Positions 55,418-62,033 of a DNA stretch of 64,000 nt are shown piece by piece. Below the pieces are notes generated by a model. It saw only the letters and a list, made by a program, of their open reading frames with translations, did not search any database and was not told the DNA's origin. This stretch comes from Microbacterium esteraromaticum. Lineage in GTDB: Bacteria; Actinomycetota; Actinomycetes; Actinomycetales; Microbacteriaceae. Numbering within the stretch: position 1 is the first letter of the stretch; the number at the start of each line of letters is the position of its first letter. The position numbers were made by a program, and so were the translations under genes. The stretch covers positions 1,860,001-1,924,000 of the forward strand of contig NZ_JAEMWU010000001.1 in NCBI RefSeq assembly GCF_017303215.1, written 5' to 3'.

Positions 55418-56656
55418 CGCGGTGACGGATCGGGACGACTGGTCTCGCCCGAAGGGGCGGATGACAGCGGCACCGGCATCCTGCATGTCGACATGGATGC
55501 GTTCTACGCCGCTGTCGAAGTGTTGCATGATCCTTCGCTGCGGGGGCTGCCCCTGATCATCGGTGGACGCGAAGGGCGCTCAGTCGTGTCCAGCGCATCG
55601 TACGAGGCGCGCCGATACGGTGTGCGCAGCGCGATGCCGGTGGGGCAGGCGCTCCGTCTGTGCCCGACGGCGCGGGTCGTCCCACCCGATTTCGAACGCT
55701 ATCGTGCGGTGTCCGCACAGGTGATGGCGATCTTCGAGAGCATCACCCCGCTGGTCGAACCGCTGTCGATCGACGAGGCGTTCCTCGATGTGCGAGGCGC
55801 ACGCCGGCTGTGGGGGAGTCCCGGCCGTATCGCCGTGCTCATCCGCCGCCGTGTGCAGGACGAGGTGGGCATCACGTGCAGCGTCGGAGTGGCCGCGACC
55901 AAGCACGTCGCGAAAATGGCCTCGACCATCTCCAAACCCGATGGCATGCTGATCGTTCCTGCCGCCCGCACACAGGAGTTCCTCGACCCGCGCCCGGTGG
56001 GTGCGATGTGGGGGGTCGGCCCGAAGGCGGCGGATGCCCTCGCCCGCCGCGGCATCCGCCTCATCAGCGATGTGCGCACGTCGCCTCCCGAGGCGTTGGA
56101 CCGCGCGCTCGGTCCGGCGCTGGGAGCGCGGATCCGTGCGCTCGCGACGGGGCAGGACGCCCGCACCGTCGAGACCGAACGGATCGAGAAGAGCATCGGG
56201 CATGAGGAGACCTTCGACCGCGATGTCGAGGACCACGAGTTGCTGCGCTCCGAGCTGCGGCGCCTTGCCGATCGGGTCGGCGCCCGACTACGCGCCTCGG
56301 GCTGGCATGCCGGCGGTGTGGCGATCAAGATCCGCTTCGCCGATTTCACCACGGTCAACCGGTCGGTGTCGCTTGCCGAGGCGACCGATGTCGGACAGCG
56401 GCTGGGCGAGACCGCACTGTCGCTGTTCGAGCAGATCGACCGGCGCGATCCCGTGCGTCTGGTCGGCGTCCGCGCAGAGCGCCTTCGCCCGGCGGCTGCG
56501 GGAGCGCTCGCGCTGTGGGACGACGACGAGGACCAGCGCCGGCTGGAGGGCACGCTCGACGATGCACGGGCACGATTCGGTGTCGGCATGATCACCCGGG
56601 CGCGGCACATGAGTCGAGGGGAGAGCCGGTCGCCGGGGCATCCGCCGGTGGACTAG
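55412..56656 (+). CDS. dinB: DNA polymerase IV (Y-family)
   Basis: A translesion polymerase of 414 residues. The palm motifs with catalytic acidic residues are GILHVDMDAFYAAVEVLHDP near residue 23 and PLSIDEAFLDVRGARRLWGS near residue 118, with YEARRYGVRSAMPVGQALRL between them. The thumb HhH region (MWGVGPKAADALARRGIRLI) and little-finger domain (VAIKIRFADFTTVNRSVSLA) follow. No obvious C-terminal beta-clamp peptide was identified. GAGAAT ends 6 nt before the ATG, so a leaderless start is also possible, which would escape the hairpin at 55386-55417. SOS-box-like sequence was not seen. Confidence 0.96.
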   Translation: MGRGDGSGRLVSPEGADDSGTGILHVDMDAFYAAVEVLHDPSLRGLPLIIGGREGRSVVSSASYEARRYGVRSAMPVGQALRLCPTARVVPPDFERYRAVSAQVMAIFESITPLVEPLSIDEAFLDVRGARRLWGSPGRIAVLIRRRVQDEVGITCSVGVAATKHVAKMASTISKPDGMLIVPAARTQEFLDPRPVGAMWGVGPKAADALARRGIRLISDVRTSPPEALDRALGPALGARIRALATGQDARTVETERIEKSIGHEETFDRDVEDHELLRSELRRLADRVGARLRASGWHAGGVAIKIRFADFTTVNRSVSLAEATDVGQRLGETALSLFEQIDRRDPVRLVGVRAERLRPAAAGALALWDDDEDQRRLEGTLDDARARFGVGMITRARHMSRGESRSPGHPPVD

Positions 56657-56665
56657 CGTGGGGTC

Positions 56666-56986
56666 ATGCCGAACATTGCACTGGAACTGGGAAAGCAGGC
56701 CGCCTCTCTCGGGGTCAAGAGCGCTTACGGTGAAACGGTCGACGTCGATGGAGTCGGCGTCACCCCGGTGGCGCTCGCGATCACATGCTTCGCCGGCGGC
56801 GAAGTCGAACAGCAGGGTGACGGCGGCGCAGGCGGCGGAGTGGCTGTGCCGCTCGGCGTCTACGTGCGCCGTGAGGAGGGTCTGCGCTTCGAGCCGAACC
56901 TGATCACGTTGCTCGCTGTCGCCGTGCCCTTCGTCTGGGTGTCCGGACGCGCCATCACGCGCATCATCCGTGCCCTCAAGAAGTAG
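56666..56986 (+). CDS. GerW/YtfJ-like small protein
   Basis: A 106-aa protein resembling the GerW (sporulation protein YtfJ) family: a helical start (MPNIALELGKQAASLGVKSA), a beta region, then a Gly-rich loop GDGGAGGGVAVPLGVYVRRE and a hydrophobic C-terminus (LLAVAVPFVWVSGRAITRII). In spore formers such proteins act in spore germination; related genes are common in non-sporulating actinobacteria, where the function is unknown. The family call rests on the Gly-rich motif and size. It overlaps the next gene by 17 nt. Confidence 0.65.
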   Translation: MPNIALELGKQAASLGVKSAYGETVDVDGVGVTPVALAITCFAGGEVEQQGDGGAGGGVAVPLGVYVRREEGLRFEPNLITLLAVAVPFVWVSGRAITRIIRALKK

Positions 56987-57551
56987 CGACCCTCTGGACG
57001 CGGTGCTCACCGGCGCCACCGAGCAGATCCGTTCGGCTGTCGCCGGGCTCGGTGTGCCCAACCCGGTGGTCGTCATCGACGGGCGTAGCGGAGCAGGAAA
57101 GACCAGCCTCGCCGCGCGACTGGTGCGTGCCTGGCCGTTGCCGCAGCCCGTGCAACTGCTCGCGCTGGACTCGGTCTACCCTGGGTGGGACGGGCTGGCG
57201 CGGGGCGCCGAGATCGCGCGCCAAGGGGCCCTGCTGCCACACAGCCGTCAGCGGATCGGTCGCTGGCATCGCTGGGACTGGCAGCATGACGAGCCCGCTG
57301 AAGCGCACGCGGTCGACCCCGATCTCGGGCTGATCGTCGAGGGGTGCGGTGCACTGACACGGGCATCCGCTCCTCTTACGCACATGACGGTGTGGGTTGA
57401 CGGCCCCGCCTCAGCGCGGCGCAGCCGCGCGCTGGAACGGGACGGCGACGTATTCCGCGACCACTGGGACATGTGGGCAGCGCAGGAGGATGCGCACATC
57501 GCTCGCGAACACCCGGCGCAGTTGGCGACGATGGTCTTCACGACACCCTGA
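56970..57551 (+). CDS. P-loop kinase-like NTPase (uridine-kinase-like)
   Basis: A 193-aa P-loop NTPase. Walker A is VVVIDGRSGAGKTSLAARLV near residues 33-52, then LLALDSVYPGWDGLARGAEI, which resembles the substrate-binding part of nucleoside and uridine kinases, and GLIVEGCGALTRASAPLTHM with a Walker-B-like acidic strand. The substrate is unknown; it is shorter than pyrimidine nucleoside kinases. The GTG start at 56970 overlaps the end of the preceding gene by 17 nt, so expression is probably coupled. It is convergent with the DUF2017 gene. Confidence 0.8.
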   Translation: MPSRSSDPLDAVLTGATEQIRSAVAGLGVPNPVVVIDGRSGAGKTSLAARLVRAWPLPQPVQLLALDSVYPGWDGLARGAEIARQGALLPHSRQRIGRWHRWDWQHDEPAEAHAVDPDLGLIVEGCGALTRASAPLTHMTVWVDGPASARRSRALERDGDVFRDHWDMWAAQEDAHIAREHPAQLATMVFTTP

Positions 57552-57557
57552 GGCGTC

Positions 57558-58052
57558 TCACCCCGCGTCGTGCTCGTCCGCGAGCATCACCAGCTGGTCG
57601 AGCCGGTATCCGAGCCAGTCGTAGACGTGGAAGCGTTCGTCGTCGGGCCCGTGGGTGTCGGCGGTGTCGATGCCGAGTCGCGCGGCGACGACCAATCGCA
57701 CCGCTGCCAGGGTTCGCAGCCAGGCGTCTACGTGCTCCGGTGGGATCCGTACCGTCCGTTGCCGCATGGCTGCGCGCGTCGACGGAGCTGAGCCGTCCTC
57801 GAGGGGCGCCCCGAGATCGGAACGCACATCGAGGGCATCCGCCGTCCGCCGATCGAACAGGCCATCGCGTGTGGCGGCGCGGAACTCGGCTGCCGCTGCG
57901 GGGTCATCGGCATAGGCAGCCGGTGCGATGCGGCTCAGACCGGGGTCGTCTGTCACTTTGCCGTCGGCGATGACGTCGAGGAACTCGTCGATGAGCCGCT
58001 GCAGGTTCTGCACCTCGATCGTCGCGAGCGAGAGCGATAGATCCGTGGTCAC
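57558..58052 (-). CDS. DUF2017 family protein
   Basis: A 164-aa actinobacterial protein that almost always follows clpS. It shows LSLATIEVQNLQRLIDEFLD at the N-terminus and the C-terminal VHVYDWLGYRLDQLVMLADE-like stretch (here FHVYDWLGYRLDQLVML). Its function is unknown; the conserved pairing with clpS suggests a link with ClpAP/ClpCP proteolysis. The GTG overlaps the clpS stop (GTGA), so it is the last gene of the GNAT-zincin/clpS/DUF2017 operon. Confidence 0.9.
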   Translation of the reverse strand: MTTDLSLSLATIEVQNLQRLIDEFLDVIADGKVTDDPGLSRIAPAAYADDPAAAAEFRAATRDGLFDRRTADALDVRSDLGAPLEDGSAPSTRAAMRQRTVRIPPEHVDAWLRTLAAVRLVVAARLGIDTADTHGPDDERFHVYDWLGYRLDQLVMLADEHDAG

Positions 58053-58339
58053 TGAGGCGCCCGCCTCACCGTCGCCCACAAGCCGAAGTCGTGCATTGCA
58101 TGCGCATGGGCCTCCATCGTCTCGCGCGGACCGGTCGCCACCACGGCGTGACCCTCGTGGTGCACGGCGAGCATCAACCTGTTGGCATGCTCGGCCGGAT
58201 ACCCGAAGTACGTGCGGAAGATGCGTGCCACGTAGCTCATCAGGTTCACGGGGTCATCCCACACGACGAGCTGCCACGGCACCAGAGGGGCCGCCGTCAG
58301 CTGCTCATCGAGAACCGGCGTCGAGGACGGTGTGCTCAT
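58049..58339 (-). CDS. clpS: ATP-dependent Clp protease adaptor ClpS
   Basis: ClpS recognises N-degron substrates and passes them to ClpA/ClpC. The 96-aa protein has the typical fold: PWQLVVWDDPVNLMSYVARI near residue 20 with the N-end-rule binding Asn-type position, YVARIFRTYFGYPAEHANRL, MLAVHHEGHAVVATGPRETM and the C-terminal HDFGLWATVRR. The ATG at 58339 overlaps the stop of the upstream GNAT-metallopeptidase gene; DUF2017 overlaps downstream. Confidence 0.96.
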   Translation of the reverse strand: MSTPSSTPVLDEQLTAAPLVPWQLVVWDDPVNLMSYVARIFRTYFGYPAEHANRLMLAVHHEGHAVVATGPRETMEAHAHAMHDFGLWATVRRAPQ

Positions 58340-59193
58340 GCCCACCCCAGTTCGTGCAGTTGCTCGTCATCGATGCCGTAGAAGTGCGCGATCTCGTGCA
58401 CCAACGTCGTGTGTACCTCCGCGCGCAGCGCGGCCTCATCCGCACACGCGGCGAGATGCGTCTCGCGGAAGACGATGATGCGGTCGGGCAGCTCACCCAT
58501 CCCGTACTGACCGCGATCGGTCAGCGCGAACCCCTCGTACAGGCCGAATAGCTCCTCGCCGGTCTCCGCGCGGTCCTCGACGACGAACACGACGTTGTCC
58601 AGGCCGTCCACCATGTCGTCGGGCAGCTTGTCGAGTTCGTCGATCACGAGAGCCTCGAAGGCATCGGCATCCATCTCCATCCCGGCGCCGAGGTCGAGGC
58701 TCATGTGCACGCGCGGACCCACATCGGCGAGCCCAGCGCGCTGCTCGGCGTCGAGGAGAGCCGTGGTGAAGCTGTCCGAGGGCGTCGGGATCTCAGCGAA
58801 ACCGAGGGACGCGTAGAACGGTGCGTTCCAGGGGATCTCGGCGAAGGTGCGCAACGTGATCAGTTTCGCCCCGCGCGCACGTGCCTCGTCGAGCGCGGCG
58901 TGTACAAGGGCCGTGCCGTGGCCGAGCCGGGCGTGCTCCGGCAGCACCGAAAGCTGCTCCAGGTGCGCCACATCATCGTGCGTGATGACGTGGACGAAAC
59001 CCACGGCCGGACCGGCCTCGTCGTCTGCTGCCACGAGAAGGAACCCCGGATGCTGACAGCGATCCTGACCGGACGGGGGAGAGCCCCATTCGGTACGGTC
59101 CGCGATCGCGTCGAACACGGTGTCGGCGGCGGCCTCGATCCTCGCGATCGACGGCAGATCGGAGTCTGTTGCGATACGGACGTGCGAGGCCAT
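58336..59193 (-). CDS. GNAT acetyltransferase fused to a zincin-like metallopeptidase
   Basis: A 285-aa two-domain protein. Residues 1-150 form a GNAT domain: acetyl-CoA motif LEQLSVLPEHARLGHGTALV, then HAALDEARARGAKLITLRTF and FYASLGFAEI. Residues 155-285 match the DUF1025-type minimal metallopeptidase: DELDKLPDDMVDGLDNVVFV and the zinc motif LVHEIAHFYGIDDEQLHELG with HExxH plus a downstream Asp. The two domains are usually separate genes. The ATG at 59193 lies 6 nt after TACGAT. It overlaps clpS by 4 bp, so all three operon genes are coupled. Confidence 0.92.
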   Translation of the reverse strand: MASHVRIATDSDLPSIARIEAAADTVFDAIADRTEWGSPPSGQDRCQHPGFLLVAADDEAGPAVGFVHVITHDDVAHLEQLSVLPEHARLGHGTALVHAALDEARARGAKLITLRTFAEIPWNAPFYASLGFAEIPTPSDSFTTALLDAEQRAGLADVGPRVHMSLDLGAGMEMDADAFEALVIDELDKLPDDMVDGLDNVVFVVEDRAETGEELFGLYEGFALTDRGQYGMGELPDRIIVFRETHLAACADEAALRAEVHTTLVHEIAHFYGIDDEQLHELGWA

Positions 59194-59199
59194 GCATCG

Positions 59200-59205
59200 A
59201 TCGTA
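59200..59205 (-). promoter_or_regulatory. -10 hexamer TACGAT for the GNAT-peptidase/clpS operon
   Basis: On the minus strand TACGAT ends 6 nt before the ATG at 59193. Confidence 0.5.
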
Positions 59206-59311
59206 TCGACTCGTTCTGATCGCGGCCCTCGCCGAGAGCACCGACGCGGTCCACAGAGGCTGTCGCGGGCGCTTCCCCCGTTGCTAGCATCACTCACACA
59301 ACGCAGAGAAG

Positions 59312-59328
59312 GTTCTCAGAAGGAGAAC
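59312..59328 (+). promoter_or_regulatory. Small hairpin over the CPBP gene Shine-Dalgarno site
   Basis: GTTCTC (59312-59317) and GAGAAC (59323-59328) pair around AGAAG and include the AGGAGA ribosome-binding site of the gene starting at 59331. TAGCAT near 59285 is a candidate -10. Confidence 0.4.
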
Positions 59329-59330
59329 AC

Positions 59331-60194
59331 ATGGCCGGTTCAGCAATGGTGCAGACATCGAAGTGGCGCAGTTTCTGGAACAACGGCGGGTGGTGGAAGG
59401 CCCTGCTGCTGGTGATCTTCTACTGGGTGCTCTACCAGGGCGTCGCGTGGCTCATTCACACTCTCTTCGGCGGAATGATGACGCCGGGCGGCACGTTCGC
59501 CTCTCCGCAGAACGTGCTGATCGGTCAGACGCTGTCGATCCTCGTCACCGGGCTGTTGATGCTCGCACTCGCCTGGTCGTTCGGCTGGTTGAAAGAGCTG
59601 TTCGGGCCGCAGCCGATCCGCGGCAGCTGGTGGATGTGGCTGGCGGTCGTCGTCGTGCTGGGCTTCAACGCGGTGCGGTACGCGGCCGTCGACTATCAAG
59701 CGGTCGGGGTCGGGGTGACGCTGATGACACTGTTCCTCGGACTGTGCATCGGATTCACCGAGGAGCTCGTGTGCCGTGGTTTCGCGGTACAACTGCTGCG
59801 CCGCGGCGGATACAGCGAGTGGGTCGTCGCCGCGCTATCGTCGCTGCTGTTCGGCATCCTGCACGCCGGGAACTTCATCGGCACGACGGATCTGCTTCCC
59901 GTCATCGTGCTGGTGGTGTACACGTTCACGTTCGGCGTGCTGATGTACCTCTCGATGCGCGTCAGCGGCACGCTGATCCTGGCGATCCTGCTGCACGCCT
60001 CGACCGATCCGAGCCAGTTCCTGATCACCGGAGCCATCGGCGAGCAGGGACAGGTGGGAGAGGCGAGCGCGCTGATGCCGATCGCGAACCTCGCGAACCC
60101 CGTTGTGATCATCGTCGGACTTGTGCTGCTGATCTTCATCCGCGGGCGTGTCGGGCGCGCGCACTACGGTCTCGGCGATCGCGTCGAGAAGTAA
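59331..60194 (+). CDS. CPBP family intramembrane metalloprotease
   Basis: A 287-aa polytopic membrane protein with about eight segments. The abortive-infection/CAAX-protease (CPBP) motifs are present: FLGLCIGFTEELVCRGFAVQ with EExxxR near residue 142, LSSLLFGILHAGNFIGTTDL with FxxxH near residue 180, and the later LAILLHASTDPSQFL with a conserved His-x-x-x-D/N. Proteins with these residues are glutamyl intramembrane proteases; some aid bacteriocin immunity. The substrate is unknown. AAGGAG precedes the ATG within a small hairpin. It ends at the terminator shared with tRNA-His. Confidence 0.92.
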   Translation: MAGSAMVQTSKWRSFWNNGGWWKALLLVIFYWVLYQGVAWLIHTLFGGMMTPGGTFASPQNVLIGQTLSILVTGLLMLALAWSFGWLKELFGPQPIRGSWWMWLAVVVVLGFNAVRYAAVDYQAVGVGVTLMTLFLGLCIGFTEELVCRGFAVQLLRRGGYSEWVVAALSSLLFGILHAGNFIGTTDLLPVIVLVVYTFTFGVLMYLSMRVSGTLILAILLHASTDPSQFLITGAIGEQGQVGEASALMPIANLANPVVIIVGLVLLIFIRGRVGRAHYGLGDRVEK

Positions 60195-60207
60195 CGGGCA
60201 ACGGAAA

Positions 60208-60248
60208 AGGTCAGGCCCGGACTCCTTGGAGGAGTTCGGGCCTGACCT
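60208..60248. terminator. Bidirectional terminator between the CPBP gene and tRNA-His
   Basis: AGGTCAGGCCCGGACTCC (60208-60225) pairs with GGAGTTCGGGCCTGACCT (60231-60248), 18 bp with one G-U. AAAA precedes it on the plus strand, which gives UUUU after the stem for minus-strand transcripts, so it is a good terminator for the tRNA. Confidence 0.9.
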
Positions 60249-60251
60249 GAT

Positions 60252-60328
60252 TGGGGTGAGTAACGGGGCTTGAACCCGCGACCCCCGCGACCACAACGCG
60301 GTGCTCTACCAGCTGAGCTATACCCACC
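60252..60328 (-). tRNA. tRNA-His (GTG)
   Basis: A full cloverleaf on the minus strand. The acceptor pairs GTGGGTA with TACTCAC; the anticodon loop TTGTGGT contains GTG; the T arm is GCGGGTTCAAGCCCCGT. The discriminator base is C73 and the genomic G at 60328 provides the histidine-specific G-1 opposite it. CCA is encoded. A strong terminator follows 4 nt downstream. Confidence 0.96.
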
Positions 60329-60363
60329 ATGTGCCCGCCTCAGCGGGCAACCCTTAGAGTCTA

Positions 60364-60990
60364 TTACATGTTTTGAGTGAACGATGACACGGTGCGACTC
60401 GAGATGTCTTTGGCCTCGTCGGAAGAGGGTCCGGGCTCGGCTACGAAGACCGCTTCACGGTAGTAGTGCAGCTCGCGGATGGACTCCAGAATGTCGGCCA
60501 ACGCACGGTGTCCGCCGTTCTTCTCGGGGGCCTGGAAGAACACCCGCGGGTACCAGCGGCGCGAGAGCTCCTTGATGCTGGAGACGTCGACGTTGCGGTA
60601 ATGCAGGTGCCCGTCGACACCGGGCATGTACTTGGCCAGGAACATCCGGTCGGTGCCGATCGTGTTGCCCGCCAGCGGCGCCTTGCGCTCCATCGGAACG
60701 AAGCGCTTGATGTATGCGAGGGTCTGCGCCTCGGCCTCGGCGAGCGACACGCCGTGGGGGATCTCGTCGATCAACCCCGACGTGCGGTGCATCTCGGTCA
60801 CGAAATCGCCCATGTTGGCCAGCGCGGCATCGCTCGGCTTGATGACGACCTGGAACCCGGGGTCGATCACCCGCAACTCGAAGTCCGTGATGACGACGGC
60901 GATCTCGACCAGTTCATCGACGGCGAGGTCGAGTCCCGTCATCTCGCAGTCGATCCACACCAGCCGGTCGTTCTCAGACGCAGAAACCAT
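60364..60990 (-). CDS. orn: Oligoribonuclease
   Basis: Orn degrades 2-5 nt RNA fragments including pGpG from cyclic-di-GMP breakdown. The 208-aa DEDDh exonuclease begins MVSASENDRLVWIDCEMTGL with the first Asp-Glu pair, VELVEIAVVITDFELRVI follows, then LAGNTIGTDRMFLAKYMPGV, HYRNVDVSSIKELSRRWYPR and the last active-site motif with HRALADILESIRELHYYREA (His and Asp). It is slightly longer than E. coli Orn (181 aa) because of a C-terminal tail. TAGGAT lies 6 nt before the ATG. tRNA-His is 36 bp downstream on the same strand. Confidence 0.97.
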   Translation of the reverse strand: MVSASENDRLVWIDCEMTGLDLAVDELVEIAVVITDFELRVIDPGFQVVIKPSDAALANMGDFVTEMHRTSGLIDEIPHGVSLAEAEAQTLAYIKRFVPMERKAPLAGNTIGTDRMFLAKYMPGVDGHLHYRNVDVSSIKELSRRWYPRVFFQAPEKNGGHRALADILESIRELHYYREAVFVAEPGPSSDEAKDISSRTVSSFTQNM

Positions 60991-60996
60991 CCCTTG

Positions 60997-61002
60997 ATCC
61001 TA
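60997..61002 (-). promoter_or_regulatory. -10 hexamer TAGGAT for orn
   Basis: On the minus strand TAGGAT ends 6 nt before the orn ATG at 60990. Confidence 0.5.
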
Positions 61003-61037
61003 GCGGCGGGCCCGGACACGGTACCGTAGACGTACAC

Positions 61038-61113
61038 GCCTCCTTAGCTCAGTGGATAGAGCAGCAGCCTTCTAATCTGTTGGTCGCAGGTTCGAATCCT
61101 GCAGGGGGCACCA
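61038..61113 (+). tRNA. tRNA-Arg (TCT)
   Basis: A cloverleaf with acceptor GCCTCCT/AGGGGGC, D arm GCTCAGTGGATAGAGC, anticodon loop CTTCTAA with anticodon TCT, T arm GCAGGTTCGAATCCTGC and encoded ACCA end. The anticodon stem GCAGC/TCTGT has a C-T mismatch at its last pair (31-39) and a G-T at the first. TAGACG/TACACG upstream could be -10 sequence. Confidence 0.95.
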
Positions 61114-61133
61114 ACGATCACCGCCCCACCGCA

Positions 61134-62033
61134 TCACCGTGCCGCGACGGCGGCTGCCACTGCGGCGTCTGCGGTGTCATGCACGAAGCGGAAGCCGCTG
61201 TCGAGAAGCGCCGTCGGCCGCACATCCGCATCGGCGAGCAGCAGCGAGTCGGCCGCCGGTGCGCTGAGCACGCTCCGGAGCGCCCACGCCGGCACAGGCA
61301 ACCAGAATGGCCGGTGAAGTTCGCGTGCGAGCGCGCGGCCGACGTCATTCGCCGTCGCGGACGCCGGCCCTGTGAGATTGACCGGGCCGTCGAGGTTCTG
61401 ATCGATGATGTGCAGGAGTGCGCGCACCTCATCGTCGAGCGAGATCCAGGGCCAGACCTGGTCACCGCCTCCCAAGGGGCCACCGACGCCGAGGGAGGTG
61501 AGCGCGATCAACGGACGGAGCACACCCCTGCGGTGGATCACCGGTGCAGTGCGCGCGAGCGCCACCCGTGTGACGTCCGCCGCCTGCCGAGCGGCGCCCT
61601 CCCACTCGATGCACACGCGTGCCAGGAACGTGTCACCGGCGGGGGAGGACTCCGTCAGCATCCGACCGGGCACAGAGCCGTAGTACCCGACCGCGGATGC
61701 TGACACAAGCGTCGGCGCACCCCTGCCGAGGTCGCGCAGGGCCGCCACCAGAGTCGTCGTCGGAGCGAGCCTCGACGAAAGCAGCTTCCGTCGGTAAGGG
61801 GCTGTCCAGGGCATCTGTCCCACACTGGCGCCGTTCAACGCCACCACCGCGGACGCGCCCTCCAAGGCGCGCGGATCCAGCACGCCGTCCTCCGGTTGCC
61901 ACTGGACCTCTCCCGGGTGAGCCGGGGGACGGCGTACCAGTCGGGTCACGCGATCCCCTCGCGCGACGAGGGCGTCCGTGAGCGCGGTTCCGATCAGCCC
62001 GGAACCGCCCGCGATGACGACGTGCGCGCTCAT
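61134..62033 (-). CDS. TIGR01777-type NAD-dependent epimerase/SDR
   Basis: A 299-aa SDR-extended protein of the SulA/YfcH-like TIGR01777 family. It starts MSAHVVIAGGSGLIGTALTD with the GxxGxxG nucleotide motif, has ASAVVALNGASVGQMPWTAP, LVSASAVGYYGSVPGRML with the YxxxK-like tyrosine area, and WPWISLDDEVRALLHIIDQN with GPVNLTGPASATANDVGRAL. The substrate is unknown; relatives bind NADP and are linked to cell-division control only by context. The ATG overlaps the MMPL stop, so it is cotranslated downstream of the transporter. It ends 21 bp after tRNA-Arg (convergent). Confidence 0.92.
   Translation of the reverse strand: MSAHVVIAGGSGLIGTALTDALVARGDRVTRLVRRPPAHPGEVQWQPEDGVLDPRALEGASAVVALNGASVGQMPWTAPYRRKLLSSRLAPTTTLVAALRDLGRGAPTLVSASAVGYYGSVPGRMLTESSPAGDTFLARVCIEWEGAARQAADVTRVALARTAPVIHRRGVLRPLIALTSLGVGGPLGGGDQVWPWISLDDEVRALLHIIDQNLDGPVNLTGPASATANDVGRALARELHRPFWLPVPAWALRSVLSAPAADSLLLADADVRPTALLDSGFRFVHDTADAAVAAAVAAR

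Noticed and set aside
53752..55494. 580-codon minus-strand open frame opposite gatB.
   Set aside because: Antisense shadow; gatB is fully conserved.
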